Assembly: GCA_029975275.1 (NCBI GenBank)
Contig: JARKPN010000096.1
Location: 1-64,000 of the forward strand
Length of the DNA stretch: 64,000 nt
DNA from: Geobacteraceae bacterium
GTDB taxonomy: Bacteria; Desulfobacterota; Desulfuromonadia; Geobacterales; Geobacteraceae
Reading direction: 5' to 3'
The notes under the pieces are model-generated. The model did not search any database, was not told the origin of the DNA, and saw only the letters and a list, made by a program, of their open reading frames with translations. A program made the position numbers and the translations under genes. Positions within the stretch are counted from its first letter, which is position 1. Every line of letters starts with the position of its first letter. Shown piece after piece: positions 9,230 to 16,290 of the stretch.

Positions 9230-10667
9230 TAAAACATCCCGGTAAATTAATCATAAAGCGATTAAATTTTATGGAGCAAACATAGTAAATAACTAAATAA
9301 ATTATTAAATAAAGTAAAGTACTCTCAATAAAACAAATGACGATATGCTGACTGGCAAACAAGCATACTTTACACAAAATAAAAGAGAAATATCCACTAG
9401 CAAGTGCAATTGTTAAGGGTAAAAAAACACTAGGGATTATTGTTGCTGTATCTATAGGCGCAGCACGTGATGCTATGAAATATGAAGGTAAAATGGAAAA
9501 AACATCGCCTAGTACATAACCCCAGGCACAGCCTATAGCGCCGTATAAAAAAGTACCTATTGTTATTGTTATAATTTTTATAGCACCACGAGACAGGCCA
9601 ATGCCCATATAAAGTCTCGATATTCCTTTTGCTAATGGGATTTGATCTAATGCAGTTACTACTGGCAAAACAAAACAACTGATTCCTAAAATCTTCAGAT
9701 AAGGAGCAACTGTAGACCAATTCTTGCCGAGGTATATAGCAATGAGACTGTCAGCATGAAATATAAAAAATCCTCCTGCAAGGCTTGTTGGCAAAACTAA
9801 TAGTTTTATAAAATCTATATAGGTTCGATTGAAGTCGTCATTATTACCTTGGTATTTTGCTAGCAATGGAAACGCCGAAGAAAATACAGAAAGCCGCAAC
9901 TGATTGTTAACTAATGCAATAAGAGAAATTGCTCGAGAGTAAATCCCAAGAGATGAGAGCCCAGATATTCTAGTTATTAATACTTGATCAAAATTGCGTG
10001 TAATTCTTGAAAAAACATTTAGAACGCTTACATCAAATCCGAAAGAAAGCATTTTTTTTGTATCAGAATTCCATTCTCCGACCCCAGGCAACCATTTGGC
10101 GTATAACCAATACACCCCGTTCAAAAAGAAGGAGTATGTTACTTGGCACCAAACAAGTGACCAATATTTATAGCCCTTCAAAGATAGGATAATGCCTATG
10201 ATGCTTGACAAAAACGTGGCCGTCAAATCTGAAAGAGCAATATTTTTAAATCGCAAATCTCTTTTAAGTTTTGATAAATGCTGTACACCTAGTCCATTAA
10301 TTAAAAAGACTGCTGACATAAAAACTGTTATCGAGTAGCATCTATCATCCTTAGCAAACATAGTTATCATAGGTGCCAAGATGCAGATAAGTACAGCCAC
10401 AACGAAACCACAAAGAGAATTTGCCCAGAACAAGGTATTCTGCTGCGTCAGTGTTATGTTTTTTTTTTGTATTGCCGCCGTACCCAATCCCAAGTCGCCG
10501 AAGAAAAAAGTTACACCCAAAATACTCGTTACAGCTGCAATTAGCCCATAATCAATTGGAGATAAGTACCTTGCCATTATTCCAGTACGGATAAATATTA
10601 TTGCTGCACATGCTACTTGTCCTGTCAATAATATTGAGCTATTTTTTGATATTGATTTTATACTCAC
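9213..10667 (-). CDS. Wzx-type lipid-linked oligosaccharide flippase
   Basis: The 484-residue membrane protein of the polysaccharide transporter (MATE/MOP) superfamily is predicted to move undecaprenyl-linked repeat units across the inner membrane. It has about twelve to fourteen hydrophobic segments and the N-terminal pattern GIMARYLSPIDYGLIAAV, typical of WzxC/RfbX-like proteins. The start is GTG at 10667, preceded by an AAAGG site that lies inside a tandem 9-bp repeat. It is the most upstream gene of the AT-rich block and overlaps the polymerase gene by 17 nt. The block probably has its promoter in the 200 bp upstream, though none is clear. Confidence 0.85.
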   Translation of the reverse strand: MSIKSISKNSSILLTGQVACAAIIFIRTGIMARYLSPIDYGLIAAVTSILGVTFFFGDLGLGTAAIQKKNITLTQQNTLFWANSLCGFVVAVLICILAPMITMFAKDDRCYSITVFMSAVFLINGLGVQHLSKLKRDLRFKNIALSDLTATFLSSIIGIILSLKGYKYWSLVWCQVTYSFFLNGVYWLYAKWLPGVGEWNSDTKKMLSFGFDVSVLNVFSRITRNFDQVLITRISGLSSLGIYSRAISLIALVNNQLRLSVFSSAFPLLAKYQGNNDDFNRTYIDFIKLLVLPTSLAGGFFIFHADSLIAIYLGKNWSTVAPYLKILGISCFVLPVVTALDQIPLAKGISRLYMGIGLSRGAIKIITITIGTFLYGAIGCAWGYVLGDVFSILPSYFIASRAAPIDTATIIPSVFLPLTIALASGYFSFILCKVCLFASQHIVICFIESTLLYLIIYLVIYYVCSIKFNRFMINLPGCFNAKYF

Positions 10668-10671
10668 TGGT

Positions 10672-10694
10672 GAACCTTTCGAACCTTTCGGTTC
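10672..10694. repeat. Tandem 9-bp repeat and small hairpin before the flippase gene
   Basis: GAACCTTTC occurs twice in direct succession (10672-10680 and 10681-10689), and the second copy runs into GGTTC, giving a five-base-pair stem with a TTTC loop. It sits just upstream of the GTG start of the flippase and includes its ribosome site on the minus strand, so it could affect translation. The rest of 10695-10874 holds no gene that I can support, only imperfect G/C-rich inverted repeats. Confidence 0.4.
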
Positions 10695-10874
10695 TTCGCT
10701 GTTTCACGTGGGAAAGCCAAAGTTCAGCTTGCCTTCAATCTAAGTAGGCCATGTTGATCAGGTTCTTTGGGAACCCTTCCAGGGACATTGTTTATTTGTT
10801 CACTAACTCCCACCGGCAGCCCGGGGAACCCTTTGGGAGAGTCTCTGGGGTCAGATTTGCCTTTCTGCTATTCG

Positions 10875-11159
10875 TCAATCTTCCTTAACGCAATACACCC
10901 CATGGTGCGCCTCGGTACCCCTCCGGTGGGCTGACAGATCGGCAGCCGCCGTTGTCACGCGTTGATCTACTTTGTGAATCTCCTCTTTCAGTCCAACCTC
11001 CAACCGATCGATTCGTTCGACAAGCAGCTGCTGACCCTCCACTACCAGGTTGAGTTTGTGCTGAACGCTCTCCTCAACGATCCCAATCCTGCGATCAAAC
11101 GCTTCGATTATTTCTTCCTTGAAGCCGCTGAGAATTGAAACAAGCTGTTTGTCTTCCAT
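10875..11159 (-). CDS. Small coiled-coil protein of unknown function
   Basis: The 94-residue product begins MEDKQLVSILSGFKEEIIEA and is mainly charged amphipathic heptads (FDRRIGIVEESVQHKLNLVV), so a coiled coil is likely. It ends in a conserved-looking tail, SAHRRGTEAHHGVY. Proteins of this pattern are, as I recall, common small genes in Geobacter genomes; no function is known to me. A strong GGAGG site lies 5 nt before the ATG at 11159, which fixes the start even though the reading frame continues upstream into a toxin remnant. It belongs to a toxin-antitoxin scar, so an antitoxin-like or regulatory role is possible. Confidence 0.7.
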   Translation of the reverse strand: MEDKQLVSILSGFKEEIIEAFDRRIGIVEESVQHKLNLVVEGQQLLVERIDRLEVGLKEEIHKVDQRVTTAAADLSAHRRGTEAHHGVYCVKED

Positions 11160-11288
11160 TGTTTCCTCCAAATTGGCCTGCCGGAAGTGATCGTCAAAAG
11201 TCAACGCCTGCTTTACCCGATTTTCCGTCATTACCATGAAAGAAAAGCAGTCAGTCAATCCCAAAAATATTCCGGGGATGTTGTCATC
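11160..11288 (-). pseudogene. C-terminal remnant of a PIN-domain (VapC-like) toxin
   Basis: The minus strand directly upstream of the coiled-coil gene, in the same frame, encodes GLTDCFSFMVMTENRV followed by ALTFDDHFRQAN. This matches the C-terminal end of VapC/PIN ribonuclease toxins, with the acidic residue of the TDC motif and the terminal FDDHF. Upstream there is a stop codon within about eleven codons and no N-terminal half, so only about 40 residues remain. It is a decayed toxin gene rather than a functional one. The usual stop after the FRQAG-type ending is absent, and the frame runs on into the next gene. Confidence 0.65.
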
Positions 11289-11393
11289 TTAGCATCAATA
11301 ACCTATTGATTTTACTTTTACGATCTCCCACTATAAATATCTGGTAGGCCCCTTGGGAGGACGTTGTTGATAAAATAAACTTCCCACATCCCC

Positions 11394-11693
11394 TTACTCC
11401 GCTCCCAACCTCCCTCTTGTCCAGGCCGGACTTCTCCGGCAGTCAAGCACCGCGTAAACCAGGACTTCCTGGTCGACAGTTTTGTAGTAAATTGCAAACG
11501 GAAACCGTTTGGAAAGCATTCGCAAATATCCATTGAAATAGATGGGATGAATCCCACCGTAGATACTTAACGAGTCAATATCGGAAAACAAGCTGTCAGT
11601 AAAGTAGGTGCCCAGTCCCGGTTCCAGTTTTTCATAAAATCGAAACCCCTCAATTAAATCCTGAACTGCATCGTCCAGAATCCGGATTTTCAC
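11394..11693 (-). CDS. ParE/RelE-family toxin
   Basis: The 99-residue product has the ParE/RelE toxin fold pattern: an opening beta strand VKIRILDDAVQDL, helix EGFRFYEKLEPGLG, and the later strands GYLRMLSKRFPFAIYYKTV and EVLVYAVLDCRRSP, ending in the usual CRR(S)P. The start is GTG at 11693; its GTGA overlaps the antitoxin stop by 4 nt, the standard arrangement of these operons. ParE-like toxins act on gyrase and RelE-like ones cleave mRNA; which applies here is not resolved. The open frame extends to 11732, but that part lies inside the antitoxin gene. Confidence 0.85.
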   Translation of the reverse strand: MKIRILDDAVQDLIEGFRFYEKLEPGLGTYFTDSLFSDIDSLSIYGGIHPIYFNGYLRMLSKRFPFAIYYKTVDQEVLVYAVLDCRRSPAWTRGRLGAE

Positions 11694-11929
11694 GACGTGG
11701 ATTTCCTGATTCGCTTTTTTGCGGTATCCCATTCACAAAAACTTGCTTCGCCTGAAAGCACGCCTTGTTCTCGTTCTTTCAGAACATCATGGTGCCACGT
11801 AGGTGAAGAAATACCGTCTGCTCGCCGACACAGATCGTCCCACAGTGCCTCCATGGCGCGCATTTTGTCCGCGATTGTCATTTTGTCGAGGTGGAGAGCA
11901 GCCCCATCCTTTTGTTTAGCTCTCGGCAT
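11690..11929 (-). CDS. Addiction-module antitoxin, partner of the ParE-like toxin
   Basis: The 79-residue product has the Unstab_antitox pattern: MTIADKMRAMEALWDDLCR, then SPTWHHDVLKERE and a terminal W..AKKRIRKS helix that wraps the toxin. AAGGAG lies 7 nt before the ATG at 11929. The stop overlaps the toxin start by 4 nt, so the pair is translationally coupled. It should neutralise the toxin by direct binding and may repress the operon, as known for such families. The frame continues upstream (to 12082), but that stretch is the remnant of another toxin. Confidence 0.85.
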   Translation of the reverse strand: MPRAKQKDGAALHLDKMTIADKMRAMEALWDDLCRRADGISSPTWHHDVLKEREQGVLSGEASFCEWDTAKKRIRKSTS

Positions 11930-11959
11930 GTTCGAACTCCTTGAAGACTGCTGAACCCG

Positions 11960-12125
11960 AATATTCCGGGAACCCCAAAACGGGAAATCAACCAGCCGCC
12001 TGGTTACAGCAACGATCTGCGCAACGACAGCCTTTGCGTAAAAGGGAGAGTCTTTTTCGATATACTCTGTCAATCGCCTCAATATCTTTCGGAGCTCTAG
12101 GCGACCAACGAACTACGTAAGCCAT
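11960..12125 (-). pseudogene. Frameshifted and truncated ParE-like toxin
   Basis: From ATG at 12125 the minus strand encodes AYVVRWSPRAPKDIEAI. After a one-base shift near 12078-12082 it continues as TEYIEKDSPFYAKAVVAQ and VTRRLVDFPFWGSR. Together these match the first 55-60 residues of a ParE toxin (strand, DIEAI helix, EYIEKDSP helix). The C-terminal strands are missing, replaced at about 11960 by the leader of the next antitoxin. It overlaps the stop of an antitoxin gene upstream by 13 nt, as an intact toxin would. It is a clear loss of function with the antitoxin left behind. Confidence 0.75.
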
Positions 12126-12298
12126 TTTTTCAGGCGGCCTTCCGCCTCCTCTTGAGAATACGTCCCTTGTTCTTCAGCCACCTGTAGACCGTGCTGAATC
12201 TTTTCGATGACATACAGGTGGTATTGAATGTCTTCAAGGGAACAGTCTTCTGGCAGTTTGCTTAACAATTCCCGGCCTTCATCTTTGGCCGTATTCAT
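12113..12298 (-). CDS. Orphaned antitoxin-like small protein
   Basis: The 61-residue product is MNTAKDEGRELLSKLPEDCS, then LEDIQYHLYVIEKIQHGLQVAEEQGTYS-like helices and a terminal EEAEGRLKKWL helix. This fits the short antitoxins that precede ParE toxins and bind them with C-terminal helices. The ATG at 12298 has GGGAG 6 nt upstream; a TTG two codons earlier is less likely. Its stop overlaps the start of the broken ParE gene. With the toxin inactivated it may still be expressed and could cross-neutralise related toxins, which is inference. Confidence 0.75.
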   Translation of the reverse strand: MNTAKDEGRELLSKLPEDCSLEDIQYHLYVIEKIQHGLQVAEEQGTYSQEEAEGRLKKWLT

Positions 12299-12415
12299 AT
12301 CCAACTCCCTGGTGTCCTCTTCAGGGGACGTACATAAAACTTAAACTGCCTTTATCGCTCGCCCGTTCGCTCCGCTCACTGGAGGCCGTGGAGGGCACGG
12401 AGAAAAGCGAAAATC

Positions 12416-13693
12416 TTACAATCTCCAAAACCTTATCCCTGTTTTTTTCGCTTCCTCAGGCCTGAACACCCCCTTGACGTCCACCAGGACGCTCCCGGTC
12501 ATCAACCCCTTAAACTCTTCGATCCGCATCTCCCGAAACTGTTTATGCGCAACCGCCACCACCACCGCAGCAGCAGGCCTCAACTTTTCGAAGGGGACCA
12601 TCTCCAGTCCGTACTCGTGCCTGACCTCGGCCGGCTCGGCCAGCGGGTCGTGCGCCTGAACCTCAATGCCGTAGTCCTGAAGCTCCCGGATGATGTCGAT
12701 GACCTTGGAGTTGCGGATGTCGGGGCAGTCCTCCTTGAAGGTGAGCCCCAGCACGGTGACCATGGAGCCGAGGATGTTGTGGCCGGCGTGGATCATCTCG
12801 CGGATGGTGCGCTGGGCCACGAACCTGCCGACGCCATCGTTGATGCGACGGCCGGCCAGGATCACCTGGGGGATGTAGCCGATCTTCTCGGCCTTGTGGG
12901 TCAGGTAGTAGGGGTCTACGCCGATGCAGTGACCACCAACCAGGCCGGGTCGGAAGGGGAGGAAGTTCCACTTGGTGCCGGCCGCCTCCAGCACGTCCGA
13001 GGTGTCGATGTCGAGCCGGTCGAAGATCAGGGCCAGCTCGTTCATCAGGGCGATGTTCAGGTCCCGCTGGGTATTCTCGATGACCTTGGCGGCCTCGGCC
13101 ACCTTGATGGAGGCCGCCCGGTGCACCCCGGCGGTGACCACCGATTCGTACACCCGTGCCACCACGTCCAGGGTGGCAGCGTCGGAACCGGACACCACCT
13201 TCTTGATCTTGGTGAAGCTATGCTCCCTGTCGCCCGGGTTGATCCGCTCCGGGCTGTACCCCACGGTGAAGTCCCTGCCGCAGGCGAGCCCCGAGACCCG
13301 TTCCAGCACCGGCACGCACTCCTCCTCGGTCACACCCGGGTAGACGGTGGACTCGTACACCACGATGTCTCCCTGCTTCAGGGCGCGGCCCACGGTCTCC
13401 GATGCCCTGAGCAGGAGCGAGAGGTCGGGCCGGTTGGCGTCGTCCACCGGGGTGGGGACCGCCACGATGTGGAAGTCGGCGGCCGCGAGGTCGGTGATGG
13501 CGTCGGTGAACAGCAGATCGGCCGCTGCCAGTTCCTCGGATGAAACTTCGCCGGTCCGGTCAAGGTTTTTGCGCAGCTCGGCGATCCGCTCCCGGTTCAC
13601 GTCGAAGCCGATGGTCCTGGCTTTTCTGCCGAATGCCACCGCTACGGGGAGTCCCACGTAGCCCAGGCCGATGACGGAGATTTTTCTATGCAC
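12416..13693 (-). CDS. tviB: UDP-N-acetylhexosamine 6-dehydrogenase (TviB/WbpO type)
   Basis: The 425-residue nucleotide-sugar dehydrogenase oxidises C6 of a UDP-N-acetylhexosamine to a uronic acid with two NAD+. An N-terminal Rossmann motif IGLGYVGLPVAVAFG binds NAD+, YESTVYPGVTEE is the conserved central block, and GGHCIGVDPYYLTHKAEKIG holds the catalytic cysteine and the TviB/WbpO-type active-site region. TFKEDCPDIRNSKV marks the C-terminal domain. The start is GTG at 13693 with AGAGGT 7 nt before it. It supplies a precursor for the polysaccharide made by this locus. UDP-GlcNAc and UDP-GalNAc substrates cannot be separated by eye. Confidence 0.85.
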   Translation of the reverse strand: MHRKISVIGLGYVGLPVAVAFGRKARTIGFDVNRERIAELRKNLDRTGEVSSEELAAADLLFTDAITDLAAADFHIVAVPTPVDDANRPDLSLLLRASETVGRALKQGDIVVYESTVYPGVTEEECVPVLERVSGLACGRDFTVGYSPERINPGDREHSFTKIKKVVSGSDAATLDVVARVYESVVTAGVHRAASIKVAEAAKVIENTQRDLNIALMNELALIFDRLDIDTSDVLEAAGTKWNFLPFRPGLVGGHCIGVDPYYLTHKAEKIGYIPQVILAGRRINDGVGRFVAQRTIREMIHAGHNILGSMVTVLGLTFKEDCPDIRNSKVIDIIRELQDYGIEVQAHDPLAEPAEVRHEYGLEMVPFEKLRPAAAVVVAVAHKQFREMRIEEFKGLMTGSVLVDVKGVFRPEEAKKTGIRFWRL

Positions 13694-13738
13694 TTCAATA
13701 CCTCTTAAAATTTAAACTTGGAGCCCCCCCAAGGGAAT

Positions 13739-13824
13739 GTTCTCAGCCTTTCTCCCCCTTCGCTTTGTTCGCAAGCGGCCGCGGAAGACGCGGAAGGTGC
13801 GGAAAAAACCGATAGGCTGAGAAC
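13739..13824. repeat. Eleven-base inverted repeat between gmd and the dehydrogenase gene
   Basis: GTTCTCAGCCT at 13739-13749 is the exact reverse complement of AGGCTGAGAAC at 13814-13824, with 64 nt between. C-rich and G-rich flanks extend the pairing imperfectly. The intervening bases contain further GC-rich short palindromes. It could form a large hairpin in the mRNA between two co-directional polysaccharide genes (attenuation or processing), or be a small non-autonomous element. No U-run follows, so it is not a canonical terminator. The remainder of this 250-nt gap holds no gene. Confidence 0.5.
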
Positions 13825-13945
13825 GTTTCAAGGGGGTCACCCCTTTGCACCCTCTGGGTAAATATATCGTAAGCGACATCCTGAAAAAACATTTTTAATG
13901 TTAAAAATTCAAAGACATAGATACTAGTTTGTTCCTGACTTGAAT

Positions 13946-15028
<1,083 letters not shown>

Positions 15029-15058
15029 GTCGGTTCGCCTTTCGAGGGTTGTGAAAAC

Positions 15059-15922
15059 TTATAACATCGTTCCAATTCGCAGTCCGTTGCCTTCGGTACC
15101 CGCGGACGTCGTGCCCGTCAGCAGGGCCGCCAACCCCTCCTCTCCAACCACCTCACGCACTTGGTCCAGACCCCTGGAGAGCCAGTCGTACAGGCCGCGG
15201 GCGGAGTGGGCGTCGCTTCCGAGGCAGTCGTACAGCCCGTCCCGCAGGTGCCTGAGCGCCCGGCGGCGTACCCGCTCGCCGTAGACGCCGGCAAAGCTGC
15301 CGATGTTCCCCTGGAAGCGGCAACCCATGGAGCGGAGCAGTTCAGCAAGCGTCGTATGTTCAACGCTTGGGCTTGGAGTTGAGAGCCATGCCTGGGCGAA
15401 CCGCACCATGGAGCCGATCAGTGAGTGGCTTTCGGCGTTTCCCGGCTGGGGTTCGAGGATGGCGCAGCGCTCCGGGTGGGCGATGAGCGGGATGAAGCCC
15501 TTGCGGCGCACCTGGAAGGCGGTATGGGACAGGAGTTGCGGGGTTGCCTGGAGAGGGGCCTCCATGAGGACCAGGTCGGTGTTCCCCAGCGGGAGCGGGT
15601 CGTCCAGCCGGGACGGCAGGAACTCGTCGCAGTAATACTCGTTTCCGGCGGCCACTTGCAGGGAGATCCCCTCCCGCTCCAAGGCTTCCGAGAGTTCCTC
15701 CACGGCCCGGCGGACCGTGGCCGGAGTCGCCTCGTAGGAGCCGGGAATGGAGTGGGGGGTGCAGTGAACCCGGCCGAAGCCGGCCTCGGCCAGGATGCGG
15801 GCAATGGCCAGCGCCTCGTCCAGATCGACGGCACCGTCATCCAAACCGGGGAGGATGTGGGAGTGCCAGTCAATATAATGTTGAGTGTCGAATGTTGAAT
15901 TTTGAATTATGGAATCATGCAT
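15059..15922 (-). CDS. PHP-domain protein-tyrosine phosphatase (CpsB/YwqE family)
   Basis: The 287-residue product is a metal-dependent phosphatase expected to dephosphorylate the tyrosine tail of the Wzc-type kinase encoded upstream. The PHP motifs are clear: DWHSHILPGLDDGA near the N-terminus, HCTPH, the LIAHPERC block, and the C-terminal GSDAHS. The start at 15922 has GGAAGG 7 nt upstream and is followed by about fifteen non-conserved residues (QNSTFDTQHY). These are encoded by a copy of the dispersed AT-rich repeat, so the repeat has added a short N-terminal extension. A longer frame to 16093 would overlap the upstream gene. Confidence 0.88.
   Translation of the reverse strand: MHDSIIQNSTFDTQHYIDWHSHILPGLDDGAVDLDEALAIARILAEAGFGRVHCTPHSIPGSYEATPATVRRAVEELSEALEREGISLQVAAGNEYYCDEFLPSRLDDPLPLGNTDLVLMEAPLQATPQLLSHTAFQVRRKGFIPLIAHPERCAILEPQPGNAESHSLIGSMVRFAQAWLSTPSPSVEHTTLAELLRSMGCRFQGNIGSFAGVYGERVRRRALRHLRDGLYDCLGSDAHSARGLYDWLSRGLDQVREVVGEEGLAALLTGTTSAGTEGNGLRIGTML
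15878..15910. repeat. Copy 1 of AT-rich dispersed repeat, inside the phosphatase 5' end
   Basis: The plus strand contains GAATGTTGAATTTTGAATTA with a degenerate GTTGAGTGTC before it, the core of a repeat seen at six other places in the window. Here it is translated, giving the first dozen codons of the PHP phosphatase gene. Confidence 0.7.
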
Positions 15923-15966
15923 TACGTATACCTTCCGCTTGAAAGGGGATAATCGGAGTCGGCGGG

Positions 15967-16248
15967 TTATTTCGATGCAGAAGTAGTCTTTACGATTGAA
16001 GCAAGAATTTTCACCAGTTCTTCGGATTCCACCAAGAGGGATGTGACACCGGCTTCCGGCATGATCTTGCCGTCGCGGATGAGGCGCAGCCAATAGTGGG
16101 TCTCCCGAGCCTCCTTCGAAGCGATGGCCATCTTTGAGAGAAAATCCGCACGGCTTTGCCCAGCGGCAATAATGCGTAGCGCAAATGCATAACTCTTCTT
16201 CTGAATGGCGTTTTTTGTCTTTTCGTCGTTCAATTTAACATTCGCCAT
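15967..16248 (-). CDS. Four-helix-bundle protein (S23/IVS family)
   Basis: The 93-residue product matches the 'four helix bundle protein' family, first known from proteins encoded in 23S rRNA intervening sequences. Recognisable stretches are KSYAFALRIIAAGQSRADFLSKM and the hallmark EARETHYWLRLIRDG. Function in bacteria is not established. It lies between the Wzc kinase and PHP phosphatase genes, where such genes are often found in polysaccharide clusters. Its start codon and first residues (MANVKLN) lie within or beside a dispersed AT-rich repeat, which suggests mobility or rearrangement at this junction. Confidence 0.85.
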   Translation of the reverse strand: MANVKLNDEKTKNAIQKKSYAFALRIIAAGQSRADFLSKMAIASKEARETHYWLRLIRDGKIMPEAGVTSLLVESEELVKILASIVKTTSASK

Positions 16249-16268
16249 TCAAAATTCAACATTTCAAA
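16243..16268. repeat. Copy 2 of AT-rich dispersed repeat, between wzc and the four-helix gene
   Basis: CATTCAAAATTCAACATTTC on the plus strand is the reverse-complement orientation of the repeat core. It overlaps the start codon of the four-helix-bundle gene and touches the terminator-like hairpin at the wzc end. Confidence 0.7.
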
Positions 16269-16290
16269 AAATCGTTCTTTACGATTTTTT
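16266..16290 (-). terminator. Intrinsic terminator-like hairpin overlapping the wzc stop
   Basis: On the minus strand AAAAAATCGT and ACGATTTTTT pair perfectly over 10 bp with a 5-nt loop, and the 3' arm ends in a run of U. The wzc stop codon lies in the loop region. It probably ends or attenuates the wza-wzc transcript before the four-helix-bundle gene. Confidence 0.65.

Noticed and set aside
12545-13543. 332-residue open frame on the plus strand
   Set aside because: It is antisense to the nucleotide-sugar dehydrogenase in GC-rich DNA, has low-complexity His/Gly/Val-rich sequence and no ribosome site.
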